A stretch of 39,466 bases of DNA from an uncultured Roseburia sp. (lineage in GTDB: Bacteria; Bacillota; Clostridia; Lachnospirales; Lachnospiraceae), in NCBI GenBank assembly GCA_900550935.1, contig URUD01000027.1:1-39466 (forward strand), read 5' to 3'. A program made the position numbers and the translations under genes. Positions within the stretch are counted from its first letter, which is position 1; each line of letters starts with the position of its first letter. The notes under the pieces are model-generated. The model saw only the letters and a program-made list of their open reading frames with translations, did not search any database and was not told where the DNA came from. This document shows, piece after piece, positions 1 to 8,148 of the stretch.

Positions 1-49
1 CATAGGGATAATGCTCGGTGGCTTGTTTTGAAAATGGATCATTTAAATC

Positions 50-862
50 TTATAACTTCGGATTTCGTCTTCTCAGTTTCCTATGTTCCTTTGCCGGCTT
101 GGAACGTGAAAATATTTCTTTTAAGGTCTGTTTTTCTTCGACAGAAAGCTGGGTAATTTTCATTTCCAAATTTTTGCAGAACAAAAGGAGTAGTCCGTTA
201 ATATAAGCATCATTAGAGGCTTCGGGAGTATCCTCTGTAGCAATCTGAGTTGGAGAAGTAAAACCATCAATGATATTTTTGATCATGCTTTGATAGTCAA
301 TATCACTGGCAGTGTTGCTGTCTTTCATATGGGCATTTCTCAGGTCAGAGACGATTGGCTTTAAATCTTCCAACAGGATGTTTATGTAATACTGTTCTGT
401 CTCAATGTGGGAAGTATCAAATATTTTTGTAAATGCATCGGTGGAATCGGCACCGAGTTCGTTCAGTTTATATCTCATCACATCAAGAAAAGCGTTTGCT
501 ATCTGAATGCCTTTATCATTAAATCCATCAATATAGATTTCCAGGTCGGTCATGAATTTGTGGAAGCTTTCATGAGAGAGTAATTCTGATAATAACCGTG
601 GATTATATTTTTCATCAGTCAGTATTTGGACTGCATCATCATTGAGATGCAGATCGGATACTGACTTATTTGTATGTTTACGTAGTTCGGTTCGGCAAAG
701 AAGATAATCGGTGCTTACATGATAGAAGTCTGCAAGCGTCAGTAGATTGCCAAGTGACATATCTACATTTTCATCTTTCTCATAGTTGCCGAGTGTGGAA
801 CTTGGGATGCCGGTAGCATCAGACAATTCCTGCAATGACATTCTTTTTTCTGCGACTCTCAA
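50..862 (-). CDS. XRE-family (helix-turn-helix) transcriptional regulator, start uncertain
   Basis: Probable DNA-binding regulator. The N-terminus carries a Cro/C1-type helix-turn-helix (SLQELSDATGIPSSTLGNYE, helices 2-3), followed by about 200 helical residues of unknown function and a basic tail (KLRRRNPKL). The coordinates use a TTG at 862, but the frame stays open to 979, and the upstream codons (IPERLKDLRVAEKR) encode what should be helix 1 of the HTH. The true start is therefore probably upstream. No ATG or GTG exists there; an ATT at 884-886 sits about six bases after GGGAAG and would give 278 residues. The gene is divergent from ktrB, so it may control the potassium genes; that is inference from position only. 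Confidence 0.75.
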   Translation of the reverse strand: MRVAEKRMSLQELSDATGIPSSTLGNYEKDENVDMSLGNLLTLADFYHVSTDYLLCRTELRKHTNKSVSDLHLNDDAVQILTDEKYNPRLLSELLSHESFHKFMTDLEIYIDGFNDKGIQIANAFLDVMRYKLNELGADSTDAFTKIFDTSHIETEQYYINILLEDLKPIVSDLRNAHMKDSNTASDIDYQSMIKNIIDGFTSPTQIATEDTPEASNDAYINGLLLLFCKNLEMKITQLSVEEKQTLKEIFSRSKPAKEHRKLRRRNPKL

Positions 863-965
863 ATCTTTCAGCCGTTCCGGTATAATAAATATCTTCCCGA
901 CGAAATCTTTATATAATCTTAATACAGAATCAGAGACTCTTATACCATCTTTGAAGGTAATTAGA

Positions 966-971
966 TATAAT
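966..971 (+). promoter_or_regulatory. Possible -10 box for ktrB
   Basis: A TATAAT hexamer lies about 60 bases before ktrB in the divergent region. No good -35 is visible at 16-18 bases, so a regulator might be needed. An AAGGAG ribosome site follows at 1011-1016. Confidence 0.35.
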
Positions 972-1028
972 AAAATGCATCACGAAGGTAGTGCTATTAG
1001 AATCAATAGTAAGGAGTTCTGATTATTT

Positions 1029-2366
1029 ATGCTGGAAAAACTAAATAAGAAAATGCATCTGACATCTTTTCAGTTAATTATCCTGGGATTTGCAGGCGTG
1101 ATCCTATTGGGAACCGTTCTGCTGATGCTACCGGTTTCCTCATCGGAGCAAGTACTGACTCCATTTCATGAGGCCCTTTTTACAGCTACTTCCGCGGTAT
1201 GTGTGACAGGACTTGTAGTGAAAGACACCGGAAGCTACTGGTCTCTGACAGGGCAGGCGATCATTCTTGTCCTTATACAAATTGGAGGACTTGGTGTGGT
1301 AACTGTGGCGGCATCTGTTCCTCTTCTTTCAGGGAAAAAAATATCCCTTATGCAAAGAAGCACTATGCAGGATGCGATGTCAGCACCTAAAGTTGGAGGA
1401 ATCGTCAGACTGACAAGGTTTATTTTAAAGGGGACATTTTTGATTGAAGCTGCAGGGGTATTGTTATTGCTTCCAGTTTTTATATCGGATTATGGGTTAA
1501 TGGGAATCTGGCTGTCAGTTTTTCACTCTGTTTCTGCTTTTTGCAATGCCGGATTTGATATACTGGGAACGGCAGCGCATGCTTTTCCTTCTCTGACAGG
1601 GTATTCTGGAAACACCCTTATAAACATAGTAATTATGTTGCTGATTATTATAGGGGGGATTGGTTTTCTTACATGGGATGATATTTATACGAACAAACTG
1701 AATTTTAAACGTTATCGCATGCAAAGTAAGATTATTCTCATGACTACCACATGTCTGATTTTGCTTCCGGCAGTTTTTTTCTTTACCTGTGATCTGAAAA
1801 ATTTGCCCATGGGGAAGCGGCTGTTGGCAGCTGTGTTTCAATCTGTAACTACAAGAACTGCCGGATTTAATACCATAAACATTTCAGAGATGAGTGAGGC
1901 ATCAAAAGCGGTTATGATATTGTTAATGCTGATCGGTGGATCGCCGGGCTCTACTGCAGGAGGAATGAAAACAACAACGCTTACGGTGCTTATTTTAAAT
2001 GCAATTGCAACGTTTCGAAGTCAGGAAAATGCAGGTGCTTTTGGTCGAAGATTGGAATATCATGTGATAAAAAATGCAGCGACAATAGCCATGCTTTATT
2101 TTACATTGTTCTTTTGTGGAGGAATTGCAATCAGCGTATACGAGGGAATGCCTCTTTTAAACTGCCTGTATGAAGCTGCCTCGGCTGTTGGTACGGTAGG
2201 TCTGACACTGGGAATTACACCGGAGCTTCATATTTTTTCACAGGTTGTGCTGATCATACTGATGTATCTGGGACGTGTAGGCGGCCTGACTCTGATTTAT
2301 GCGGTATTTTCCGGAAAAAACAAGGGAAATGCAAAGCTTCCTTTGGAGAAAATTACAGTTGGATGA
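1029..2366 (+). CDS. ktrB: TrkH/KtrB-family potassium uptake membrane subunit
   Basis: Membrane subunit of a Ktr/Trk K+ uptake system. At 445 residues it is nearer KtrB than the longer TrkH. The family's four pore-loop filter glycines are visible in AVCVTGL (around residue 61), AFCNAGFD, TTRTAGFN and AVGTVGL, with hydrophobic segments between them. ATG at 1029 is preceded by AAGGAG at 1011-1016. The next gene, 19 bases downstream, encodes the RCK gating subunit, making a standard KtrB-KtrA pair that sits directly before a KdpDE-type two-component system. Ktr systems are usually Na+-dependent, but that cannot be read from the sequence. Confidence 0.93.
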   Translation: MLEKLNKKMHLTSFQLIILGFAGVILLGTVLLMLPVSSSEQVLTPFHEALFTATSAVCVTGLVVKDTGSYWSLTGQAIILVLIQIGGLGVVTVAASVPLLSGKKISLMQRSTMQDAMSAPKVGGIVRLTRFILKGTFLIEAAGVLLLLPVFISDYGLMGIWLSVFHSVSAFCNAGFDILGTAAHAFPSLTGYSGNTLINIVIMLLIIIGGIGFLTWDDIYTNKLNFKRYRMQSKIILMTTTCLILLPAVFFFTCDLKNLPMGKRLLAAVFQSVTTRTAGFNTINISEMSEASKAVMILLMLIGGSPGSTAGGMKTTTLTVLILNAIATFRSQENAGAFGRRLEYHVIKNAATIAMLYFTLFFCGGIAISVYEGMPLLNCLYEAASAVGTVGLTLGITPELHIFSQVVLIILMYLGRVGGLTLIYAVFSGKNKGNAKLPLEKITVG

Positions 2367-2385
2367 GAAGGAGAAAGATAATATT

Positions 2386-3033
2386 ATGAAAAATGTATTG
2401 ATTATCGGGATTGGAAGATTTGGAAGACATGTTGCAATGCAGCTTAATCAGTTGGGACATGAAATTATGGCAGTTGACTGGAGCGAAGAAAGGGTGGATA
2501 AAGTACTGCCATTTGTGACCAATGCCCAGATCGGTGATAGTACCAATGCTGAATTTTTAAAATCCCTTGGGATTGGAAATTATGATATCTGTTTTGTGGC
2601 CATTGGAGGAAGTTTTCAAAATTCTCTTGAAACAACTTCCCTTCTGAAAGAAATGGGAGCAAAACTGGTGATATCCAGAGCTGAGCGTGATGTTCAGGAA
2701 AAATTTCTTTTACGCAACGGTGCAGATAAGGTGGTTTATCCGGAAAAGCAGGTCGCAAAATGGGCTTCTATCCGCTACACAGACGATCATATTCTGGACT
2801 ATATGGAAGTGGATGCTTCCCAAGCGATCTTTGAGGTGGAAGTACCAGAGGAATGGGCTGGAAAAACAGTAGGCGAACTGGATATCAGAAAACGCTACAA
2901 CATTAACATTCTGGCAGTAAAAAATGAGAGAGAATTCAATATTGCAATTTCTCCAGATACATGTTTTACAGAGAATAATAAATTACTGGTGTTAGGAGAA
3001 TACAAAACCCTTCAGAAGTGCTTCCGCATATAG
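2386..3033 (+). CDS. ktrA: TrkA/KtrA-family RCK regulatory subunit of potassium uptake
   Basis: Cytoplasmic gating subunit for the K+ transporter encoded just upstream. The N-terminal RCK_N Rossmann fold has the nucleotide-binding motif GIGRFG (residues 8-13) and an acidic residue ending beta-2 (AVD). The last 80 residues form an RCK_C domain, which in this family binds c-di-AMP or other ligands. The ATG at 2386 was chosen because it follows GAGAAGGAGAAAG and begins the Rossmann strand (MKNVLIIG); an upstream in-frame ATG would overlap ktrB by 68 bases. Length is 215 residues, as usual for KtrA. Confidence 0.93.
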   Translation: MKNVLIIGIGRFGRHVAMQLNQLGHEIMAVDWSEERVDKVLPFVTNAQIGDSTNAEFLKSLGIGNYDICFVAIGGSFQNSLETTSLLKEMGAKLVISRAERDVQEKFLLRNGADKVVYPEKQVAKWASIRYTDDHILDYMEVDASQAIFEVEVPEEWAGKTVGELDIRKRYNINILAVKNEREFNIAISPDTCFTENNKLLVLGEYKTLQKCFRI

Positions 3034-3075
3034 TTCATTTTGCTCTTAAATTCTCTTTCGGATGAAAAAAGGTTT

Positions 3076-3104
3076 TTGACCATAATGCAGCCGCATGATA
3101 TAAT
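3076..3104 (+). promoter_or_regulatory. Sigma-A promoter for kdpDE
   Basis: TTGACC, a 17-base spacer and TATAAT, with TGA just before the -10 (extended -10). It lies in the ktrA-kdpD gap about 33 bases before the kinase start, so kdpDE can be transcribed separately from ktrBA. Confidence 0.75.
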
Positions 3105-3136
3105 TTCAAAAACAGCAGAAAAAGGTGGCAGGCAAG

Positions 3137-5110
3137 ATGAGTTTAAGAATTGAAGGAGATAATAAAAAAACAGAGGAACATATCCTTGTTTGTCTGTCCG
3201 CAGCACCTTCTAATCAGAAAATAGTAGATACAGCGGCGAAAATGGCGAATGCGTTACAGGCACGTTTTACAGCGCTGTATGTGCAGACTGGTGCAAAATC
3301 AGAAGCCTTAGATAAAGAAAAGCTGGAAGAACATATTCGGTACGCAGAAATGCTTGGAGCAGAAATTGTGATGACTCATGGGGAAAACATACCGGTACAA
3401 ATCGCAGAGTATGCAAGGCTGTCCAATGTTACCAAAATTGTAATCGGACAAAGTAATGCCAGACGAAATCATTTTTTCAGCAAGTCAACTCTGACGGAAA
3501 AGCTGATTGAAATTGTACCGGATATTGATATCCATATTATTCCGGATGCGGTAAAATCCAGGAGCTATCAGAAACGGTCATTTACATGGTATGTAGAAAA
3601 ACCATCTGCAAAAGATTATTTCCTGACAGTTTTTATATTTGCAGTATGCACTTTCATTGGTTTGTTGTTTCAGAAACTGCATTTCACGGATACGAATATT
3701 GTAACGATCTATATTCTGGGGGTATTGGTTACTTCAATTGTGACAGACGGTTATCTTTGCAGTGTAGCCGGCTCATTCTTAAGTGTAGTTTTATTTTGTT
3801 TTTTTCTGACTGAACCAAGGATGTCTTTTCAGACATATGCGGTGGGATATCCGGTGACCTTTTTCATAATGCTTATTTCATCCGTACTTACAGGAGCACT
3901 TGCAGCAAAGCTGAAGACACATGCAAAGATGTCTGCACAGCTTGCCTTTCGTACACAGGTGCTGTTTGATACAGACCGTCTGATGCAAAAGGCCAAAGGA
4001 GAAACGGAGATCCTTGATGTTACCTGTACACAATTGATTCGTCTGTTAAACCGTAATATTACAGCATATGTTGTGGAAAACGGAACTTTATCAGAGGGAA
4101 AACTATTTTCCAGAGAAAAAGAAGACACAGAAGATTTTTTAATACCAGAAGAACAGCAGATTGCCAGATGGGTCTATGAAAACAGACAGCGTGCCGGTGC
4201 ATCCACGCAATATTTTCCACAAGCCAAATGTCTATATCTGGCAATCCGAAGCGGGAATAGCGTTTATGGTGTAATTGGGATACCACTGCAAAAAGAAACT
4301 CTGGATTTTTTTGAATACAGCATTCTGCTGTCTGTAATAAATGAATGTGCGCTTGCAATGGAGAATGCGAAAAATGCTATGGAAAAAGAGAAAAATGCGG
4401 TTTTGGCTAAAAACGAGCAACTGCGTGCGGATCTTCTTCGCGCAATCTCACATGATCTTCGGACTCCGCTTTGCTCCATTTCTGGCAATGCAGATATGCT
4501 GCTGAGCAATAGCGACCGCCTGGATGAAGCTACAAAGCACCAGATTTACACCGACATTTATGACGAATCTGAATGGCTGATCGGAGTTGTGGAGAATCTG
4601 CTTTCCATTACCAGACTGAATGATGGAAGATTGAAATTTAAATTTACAGATCAGCTTTTAGATGAGGTGATTTCAGAGTCGCTGCGACATATTAGCCAGA
4701 AACATGATGATTATAAAATTGTAGCAGACTGTGAGGAACTTGTTCTTGCACGTATGGACGTACGTCTTATTATACAGGTTCTGGTAAATCTAATTGATAA
4801 CGCGATAAAATATACGCCGTCAGGTTCTGTTATCTGCATTCGGGGAATAAAAAAAGATGGGAAAGCACAGATAAGCGTAGAAGATGATGGTCCTGGAATT
4901 CCGGAAGAAATGAAACCGCATATTTTTGAGATGTTTTATACAGGGAAAACAACGGTTATGGACAGTCATCGGAGTCTGGGACTTGGCCTGGCACTTTGTC
5001 ACTCTATTATAGAAGCCCATGATGGAACACTGATCCTGACGAACCATGATCCACATGGATGTAATTTTACTTTTACTTTACCCTTAAGCGAGGTAACATT
5101 AAATGAATAA
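3137..5110 (+). CDS. kdpD: KdpD-type sensor histidine kinase lacking the N-terminal KdpD domain
   Basis: Membrane histidine kinase for potassium or turgor sensing. In order: a Usp-like domain (about residues 15-135, starting EHILVCLSAAPSNQK as in the KdpD Usp region), four membrane segments of the DUF4118 type (158-265), a GAF-like region (280-410), HisKA with phospho-acceptor H439 in ISHDLRTPL, and HATPase_c with NLIDNAIKYTP, DDGPGIP and GLGLAL. Full-length KdpD has about 900 residues with an N-terminal Walker-A domain; here it is absent and the 657-residue protein starts at the Usp domain. ATG 3137 is chosen over GTG 3125 because AGGTGG lies eight bases before it. It overlaps kdpE by eight bases. 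No kdpFABC genes are present; the neighbours are ktrBA. Confidence 0.9.
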   Translation: MSLRIEGDNKKTEEHILVCLSAAPSNQKIVDTAAKMANALQARFTALYVQTGAKSEALDKEKLEEHIRYAEMLGAEIVMTHGENIPVQIAEYARLSNVTKIVIGQSNARRNHFFSKSTLTEKLIEIVPDIDIHIIPDAVKSRSYQKRSFTWYVEKPSAKDYFLTVFIFAVCTFIGLLFQKLHFTDTNIVTIYILGVLVTSIVTDGYLCSVAGSFLSVVLFCFFLTEPRMSFQTYAVGYPVTFFIMLISSVLTGALAAKLKTHAKMSAQLAFRTQVLFDTDRLMQKAKGETEILDVTCTQLIRLLNRNITAYVVENGTLSEGKLFSREKEDTEDFLIPEEQQIARWVYENRQRAGASTQYFPQAKCLYLAIRSGNSVYGVIGIPLQKETLDFFEYSILLSVINECALAMENAKNAMEKEKNAVLAKNEQLRADLLRAISHDLRTPLCSISGNADMLLSNSDRLDEATKHQIYTDIYDESEWLIGVVENLLSITRLNDGRLKFKFTDQLLDEVISESLRHISQKHDDYKIVADCEELVLARMDVRLIIQVLVNLIDNAIKYTPSGSVICIRGIKKDGKAQISVEDDGPGIPEEMKPHIFEMFYTGKTTVMDSHRSLGLGLALCHSIIEAHDGTLILTNHDPHGCNFTFTLPLSEVTLNE

Positions 5111-5816
5111 GACATTAATCCTGGTGGTAGAAGATGACAGACCCATACGCAACCTGATCATTACTACATTAAAAACACATGACTATAAATATCTTACTGC
5201 GGAAAATGGCACCACTGCAATTATGGAAGCATCCTCCCATCAGCCGGATATCGTTCTTCTGGATCTGGGGCTTCCTGATCTGGAAGGTGTAGAGGTAATA
5301 AAAAAAATTCGAACCTGGTCAAATATGCCGATTATTGTAATCAGTGCCAGAAGTGAGGATGCGGATAAAATAGAAGCATTAGATGCAGGGGCGGATGATT
5401 ATATTACAAAACCATTTTCTGTAGAAGAATTGCTTGCCCGCATCCGTGTCACGCAAAGGAGGCTTGCTATAACGCAGACAGGGGAACAACTGGAAATCTC
5501 TGTTTTTAAAAATGGTGAATTGAAGATAGATTATGCAGCCGGCTGCACATATCTGAAGGAAGATGAATTGCATCTGACGCCCATTGAGTATAAACTGCTC
5601 TGCCTTTTATCCCATAATGTGGGAAAGGTGTTGACACATACCTATATTACCCAACAGATTTGGGGACGATGTTCGGAAAACGATGTTGCTTCTCTTAGGG
5701 TCTTTATGGCAACACTGCGGAAAAAACTGGAACCAGAGAAAAATGGGATGCAGTATATCCAGACACATATTGGAATTGGATATCGCATGCTTAGAATTGA
5801 GAAAGATAAATTCTAA
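5103..5816 (+). CDS. kdpE: KdpE-type response regulator (OmpR/PhoB family)
   Basis: DNA-binding partner of the upstream kinase. The receiver domain has the acidic pair D11/D12, phospho-acceptor D54 (VLLDLGLPD) and the conserved K103 (DDYITKPF). The C-terminal half is a winged helix (ELHLTPIEYKLL to RMATL-type recognition region, ending GIGYRMLR). The ATG lies inside the end of kdpD (eight-base overlap), after GCGAGGT, so translation is coupled. Length of 237 is normal. With no kdpFABC nearby, likely targets are ktrBA and the opposing channel gene; that is inference. Confidence 0.93.
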   Translation: MNKTLILVVEDDRPIRNLIITTLKTHDYKYLTAENGTTAIMEASSHQPDIVLLDLGLPDLEGVEVIKKIRTWSNMPIIVISARSEDADKIEALDAGADDYITKPFSVEELLARIRVTQRRLAITQTGEQLEISVFKNGELKIDYAAGCTYLKEDELHLTPIEYKLLCLLSHNVGKVLTHTYITQQIWGRCSENDVASLRVFMATLRKKLEPEKNGMQYIQTHIGIGYRMLRIEKDKF

Positions 5817-5860
5817 GCATGAACAGCCTGCAAAATGAATAGAAAAATATGCCGTTGTTA

Positions 5861-6814
5861 TTATGCCATGATTGCAGAATCCCCATCTCCCCGGATGATA
5901 ATGATGTCGTTCAGCTTTAAAACAGTATCTTTCTGCGGCAGTACAGACAAGTCATCGCGCAGTACAAGAAAGATCGTGATCTGCTTCATTTCTTCCACTT
6001 CCGCAATGGTTTTGCCTGCAAAATGGCGGTCGACAAAAATTTCTGCAATCTCTTTGATGTCGGTGTCTTTTAAGTTGGAAATGCTGCTCTTGCGCTGGTA
6101 CTGTTCCACGAAACCGGCACTGATGATACCGGTTGGGATGGCAACCGCGCCGACACCCAGATAGGCGATACAGATCGCCATGACACGTCCCAGAGTCGTG
6201 ATCGGGTAAATATCCCCGTAACCGACCGTAAGGAGCGTTGACATGCTCCACCAGATGCCGCTGAATGCATTGCGGAAAACGGCGGGCTGCGCATCATGTT
6301 CTACACTGTACATGCACAGACTGCTTGCCAGCATCAGGATCAACACGATAAAAACAGAGGAAATGATCTGGTTTCTTTTTTCGTATAAAACCGTCGTGAT
6401 GACGTTAAACGAATCATATTTCGCGTTGAGCCGGAACAGATGAAAGATCCTTGCGACGCGCAGCATACGGAAAATGACAAAACCGGACAGGAAAAATGCC
6501 GGAATGATCGTGAGCAGGTCAACGATGCCATCAAAAGAGATCAGAAATTTCAGCCTTGCGCGCGATTTGCGCATGCCCGGATAAAGGAACTCTGCAGTCC
6601 AGATGCGGAGCACATATTCAATGCAGAAAATAAGGACAGTAATGGTTTCTATCACAGAAAACACACCAGAAAGTGGCGCAAGCTGCTCAAATGTCTGCAT
6701 GAACGTGACCAGGATATTGCAGATGATCGTAATTGTAATAAAAAGATCAAAAGCACGGCTCAGCCGGTTGCTTTTGTCACCAATCTGAATGATATTAAAT
6801 ATTTTTTCTTTCAT
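5861..6814 (-). CDS. Six-TM voltage-gated-type potassium channel with RCK_C-like tail
   Basis: Predicted K+ channel subunit. Six hydrophobic segments (S1 about 22-40, S2 52-72, S3 90-110, S4 112-128, S5 150-170, S6 209-233), an S4-like helix with spaced arginines (R116, R119, R122, R128), and the K+ selectivity filter TVGYGD at 196-201 between S5 and S6. Residues 252-312 resemble a TrkA_C/RCK_C ligand-binding domain, without a Rossmann RCK_N. Start ATG is preceded by AAGAGG. It is convergent with kdpE, 44 bases apart, and shares the potassium theme with ktrBA/kdpDE. It probably handles K+ efflux or membrane potential. Confidence 0.92.
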   Translation of the reverse strand: MKEKIFNIIQIGDKSNRLSRAFDLFITITIICNILVTFMQTFEQLAPLSGVFSVIETITVLIFCIEYVLRIWTAEFLYPGMRKSRARLKFLISFDGIVDLLTIIPAFFLSGFVIFRMLRVARIFHLFRLNAKYDSFNVITTVLYEKRNQIISSVFIVLILMLASSLCMYSVEHDAQPAVFRNAFSGIWWSMSTLLTVGYGDIYPITTLGRVMAICIAYLGVGAVAIPTGIISAGFVEQYQRKSSISNLKDTDIKEIAEIFVDRHFAGKTIAEVEEMKQITIFLVLRDDLSVLPQKDTVLKLNDIIIIRGDGDSAIMA

Positions 6815-6922
6815 GGAAAACCTCTTACTCTGTAAAAATTCTTAAAATATCAAGTCCAGTTTAGCATATCCGCAAAGAAACCACAAACACATGTGCCAGA
6901 TGAAAAAAATTATCGGAAAATA

Positions 6923-6951
6923 TTGGATAAATGCTTAAAATGTTATATGAT
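6923..6951 (+). promoter_or_regulatory. Candidate promoter for the DUF362-sulP pair
   Basis: TTGGAT, a 17-base spacer and TATGAT, about 70 bases before the DUF362 gene. The remainder of the 206-base gap to the channel gene (6815-7020) shows no other clear element. Confidence 0.5.
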
Positions 6952-7020
6952 AACAAAATAAGGCGAAGCGTTATACATGGAAGTGTATGATAGAGAAAAG
7001 TTGAGAAAAGGAGGCATGAT

Positions 7021-8148
7021 ATGGGCAAATCACAAGTTTATTTCACAACATTTAAAGCAACAGGAAATGAAAATCTGTTACAGAAGCTGCATCGTCTGAT
7101 GAAAACGGCAGGTTTTGAGCAGATCGATTTTAAAGATAAGTACGCAGCGATCAAGATCCATTTCGGAGAGTATGGAAACCTTGCATTTTTAAGACCAAAC
7201 TATGCGAGAGTCGTAGCAGATTATGTAAAAGAATTAGGCGGTAAGCCGTTTTTGACGGACTGCAATACACTTTATGTGGGAAGTAGAAAGAACGCACTCG
7301 ATCATCTGGAAACCGCATATATCAACGGATTTTCTCCATACCAGACAGGCTGTCATGTACTGATCGCCGATGGTTTAAAGGGAACCGATGAGACACTGGT
7401 TCCGATCAATGGCGAATATGTCAAAGAAGCCAAGATCGGCTCTGCCATTATGGATGCGGATGTATTTATTTCCCTGACACATTTCAAAGGACATGAGACG
7501 GCAGGATTTGGCGGTACGATCAAGAATATCGGTATGGGCTGCGGTTCCAGAGCCGGAAAGATGGAGCAGCACTGTGAAGGAAAACCGAGTGTCAATCCAG
7601 CAGAATGTGTAGGATGCGGAGCGTGCAGCAGGATCTGTGCACATGGAGCACCGGTCATTACTGATCACAAGGCAAAGATCGACCATGATAAGTGCGTAGG
7701 ATGTGGAAGATGCCTTGCAGTCTGTCCGAAGGATGCGATCGCAGCAGACTATGCAGATTCAGTTACAATGTTAAATTACAAGATGGCAGAGTACAGTCTT
7801 GCAGTCTGCCAGAACAGACCATGCTTCCATGTATCACTGATCTGTGATGTATCACCAAACTGTGACTGCCATCCAGAAAATGATATTCCGATCATTCCAA
7901 ATGTCGGTATGTTAGCATCTTTTGACCCGGTCGCACTGGATCAGGCATGTGCAGATCTCTGTAACCAGATGACTCCGGTCAAAGAGAGCATTCTTGGACA
8001 GAACTTAGAGCATGAACAGGAACATCATGACCATGAGGATCACGATCATTTCCATATGACACATCCGGATACGGAATGGAGGAGCTGTATTGCGCATGCA
8101 GTAAAGATCGGACTGGGAAGCAATGAATATGAACTCCATCAGATCTGA
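7021..8148 (+). CDS. DUF362 protein with two 4Fe-4S clusters and a histidine-rich tail
   Basis: Likely cytoplasmic iron-sulfur protein of unknown substrate. Residues 1-180 and the part after 240 form a DUF362 domain (HFGEYGNLAFLRP, SLTHFKGHETAGFGGTIKN). A ferredoxin insert carries two 4Fe-4S motifs, C196-C199-C202-C206 and C225-C228-C231-C235. Residues 331-348 are very rich in His, Asp and Glu (HEQEHHDHEDHDHFHMTH), a probable metal-binding stretch not needed for the domain itself. GGAGG lies eight bases before ATG. The 3' end overlaps the SulP gene by 26 bases, so the two are co-translated. I do not know a proven function for this subgroup. Confidence 0.88.
   Translation: MGKSQVYFTTFKATGNENLLQKLHRLMKTAGFEQIDFKDKYAAIKIHFGEYGNLAFLRPNYARVVADYVKELGGKPFLTDCNTLYVGSRKNALDHLETAYINGFSPYQTGCHVLIADGLKGTDETLVPINGEYVKEAKIGSAIMDADVFISLTHFKGHETAGFGGTIKNIGMGCGSRAGKMEQHCEGKPSVNPAECVGCGACSRICAHGAPVITDHKAKIDHDKCVGCGRCLAVCPKDAIAADYADSVTMLNYKMAEYSLAVCQNRPCFHVSLICDVSPNCDCHPENDIPIIPNVGMLASFDPVALDQACADLCNQMTPVKESILGQNLEHEQEHHDHEDHDHFHMTHPDTEWRSCIAHAVKIGLGSNEYELHQI

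Noticed and set aside
1..49. A gene fragment at the left edge
   Set aside because: Only 49 bases beyond the regulator stop codon; no frame or motif can be supported.
5835..6164. Plus-strand open frame of 109 codons after kdpE
   Set aside because: It lies antisense within the potassium channel gene, has no ribosome site and codes for a low-complexity, non-family-like protein.
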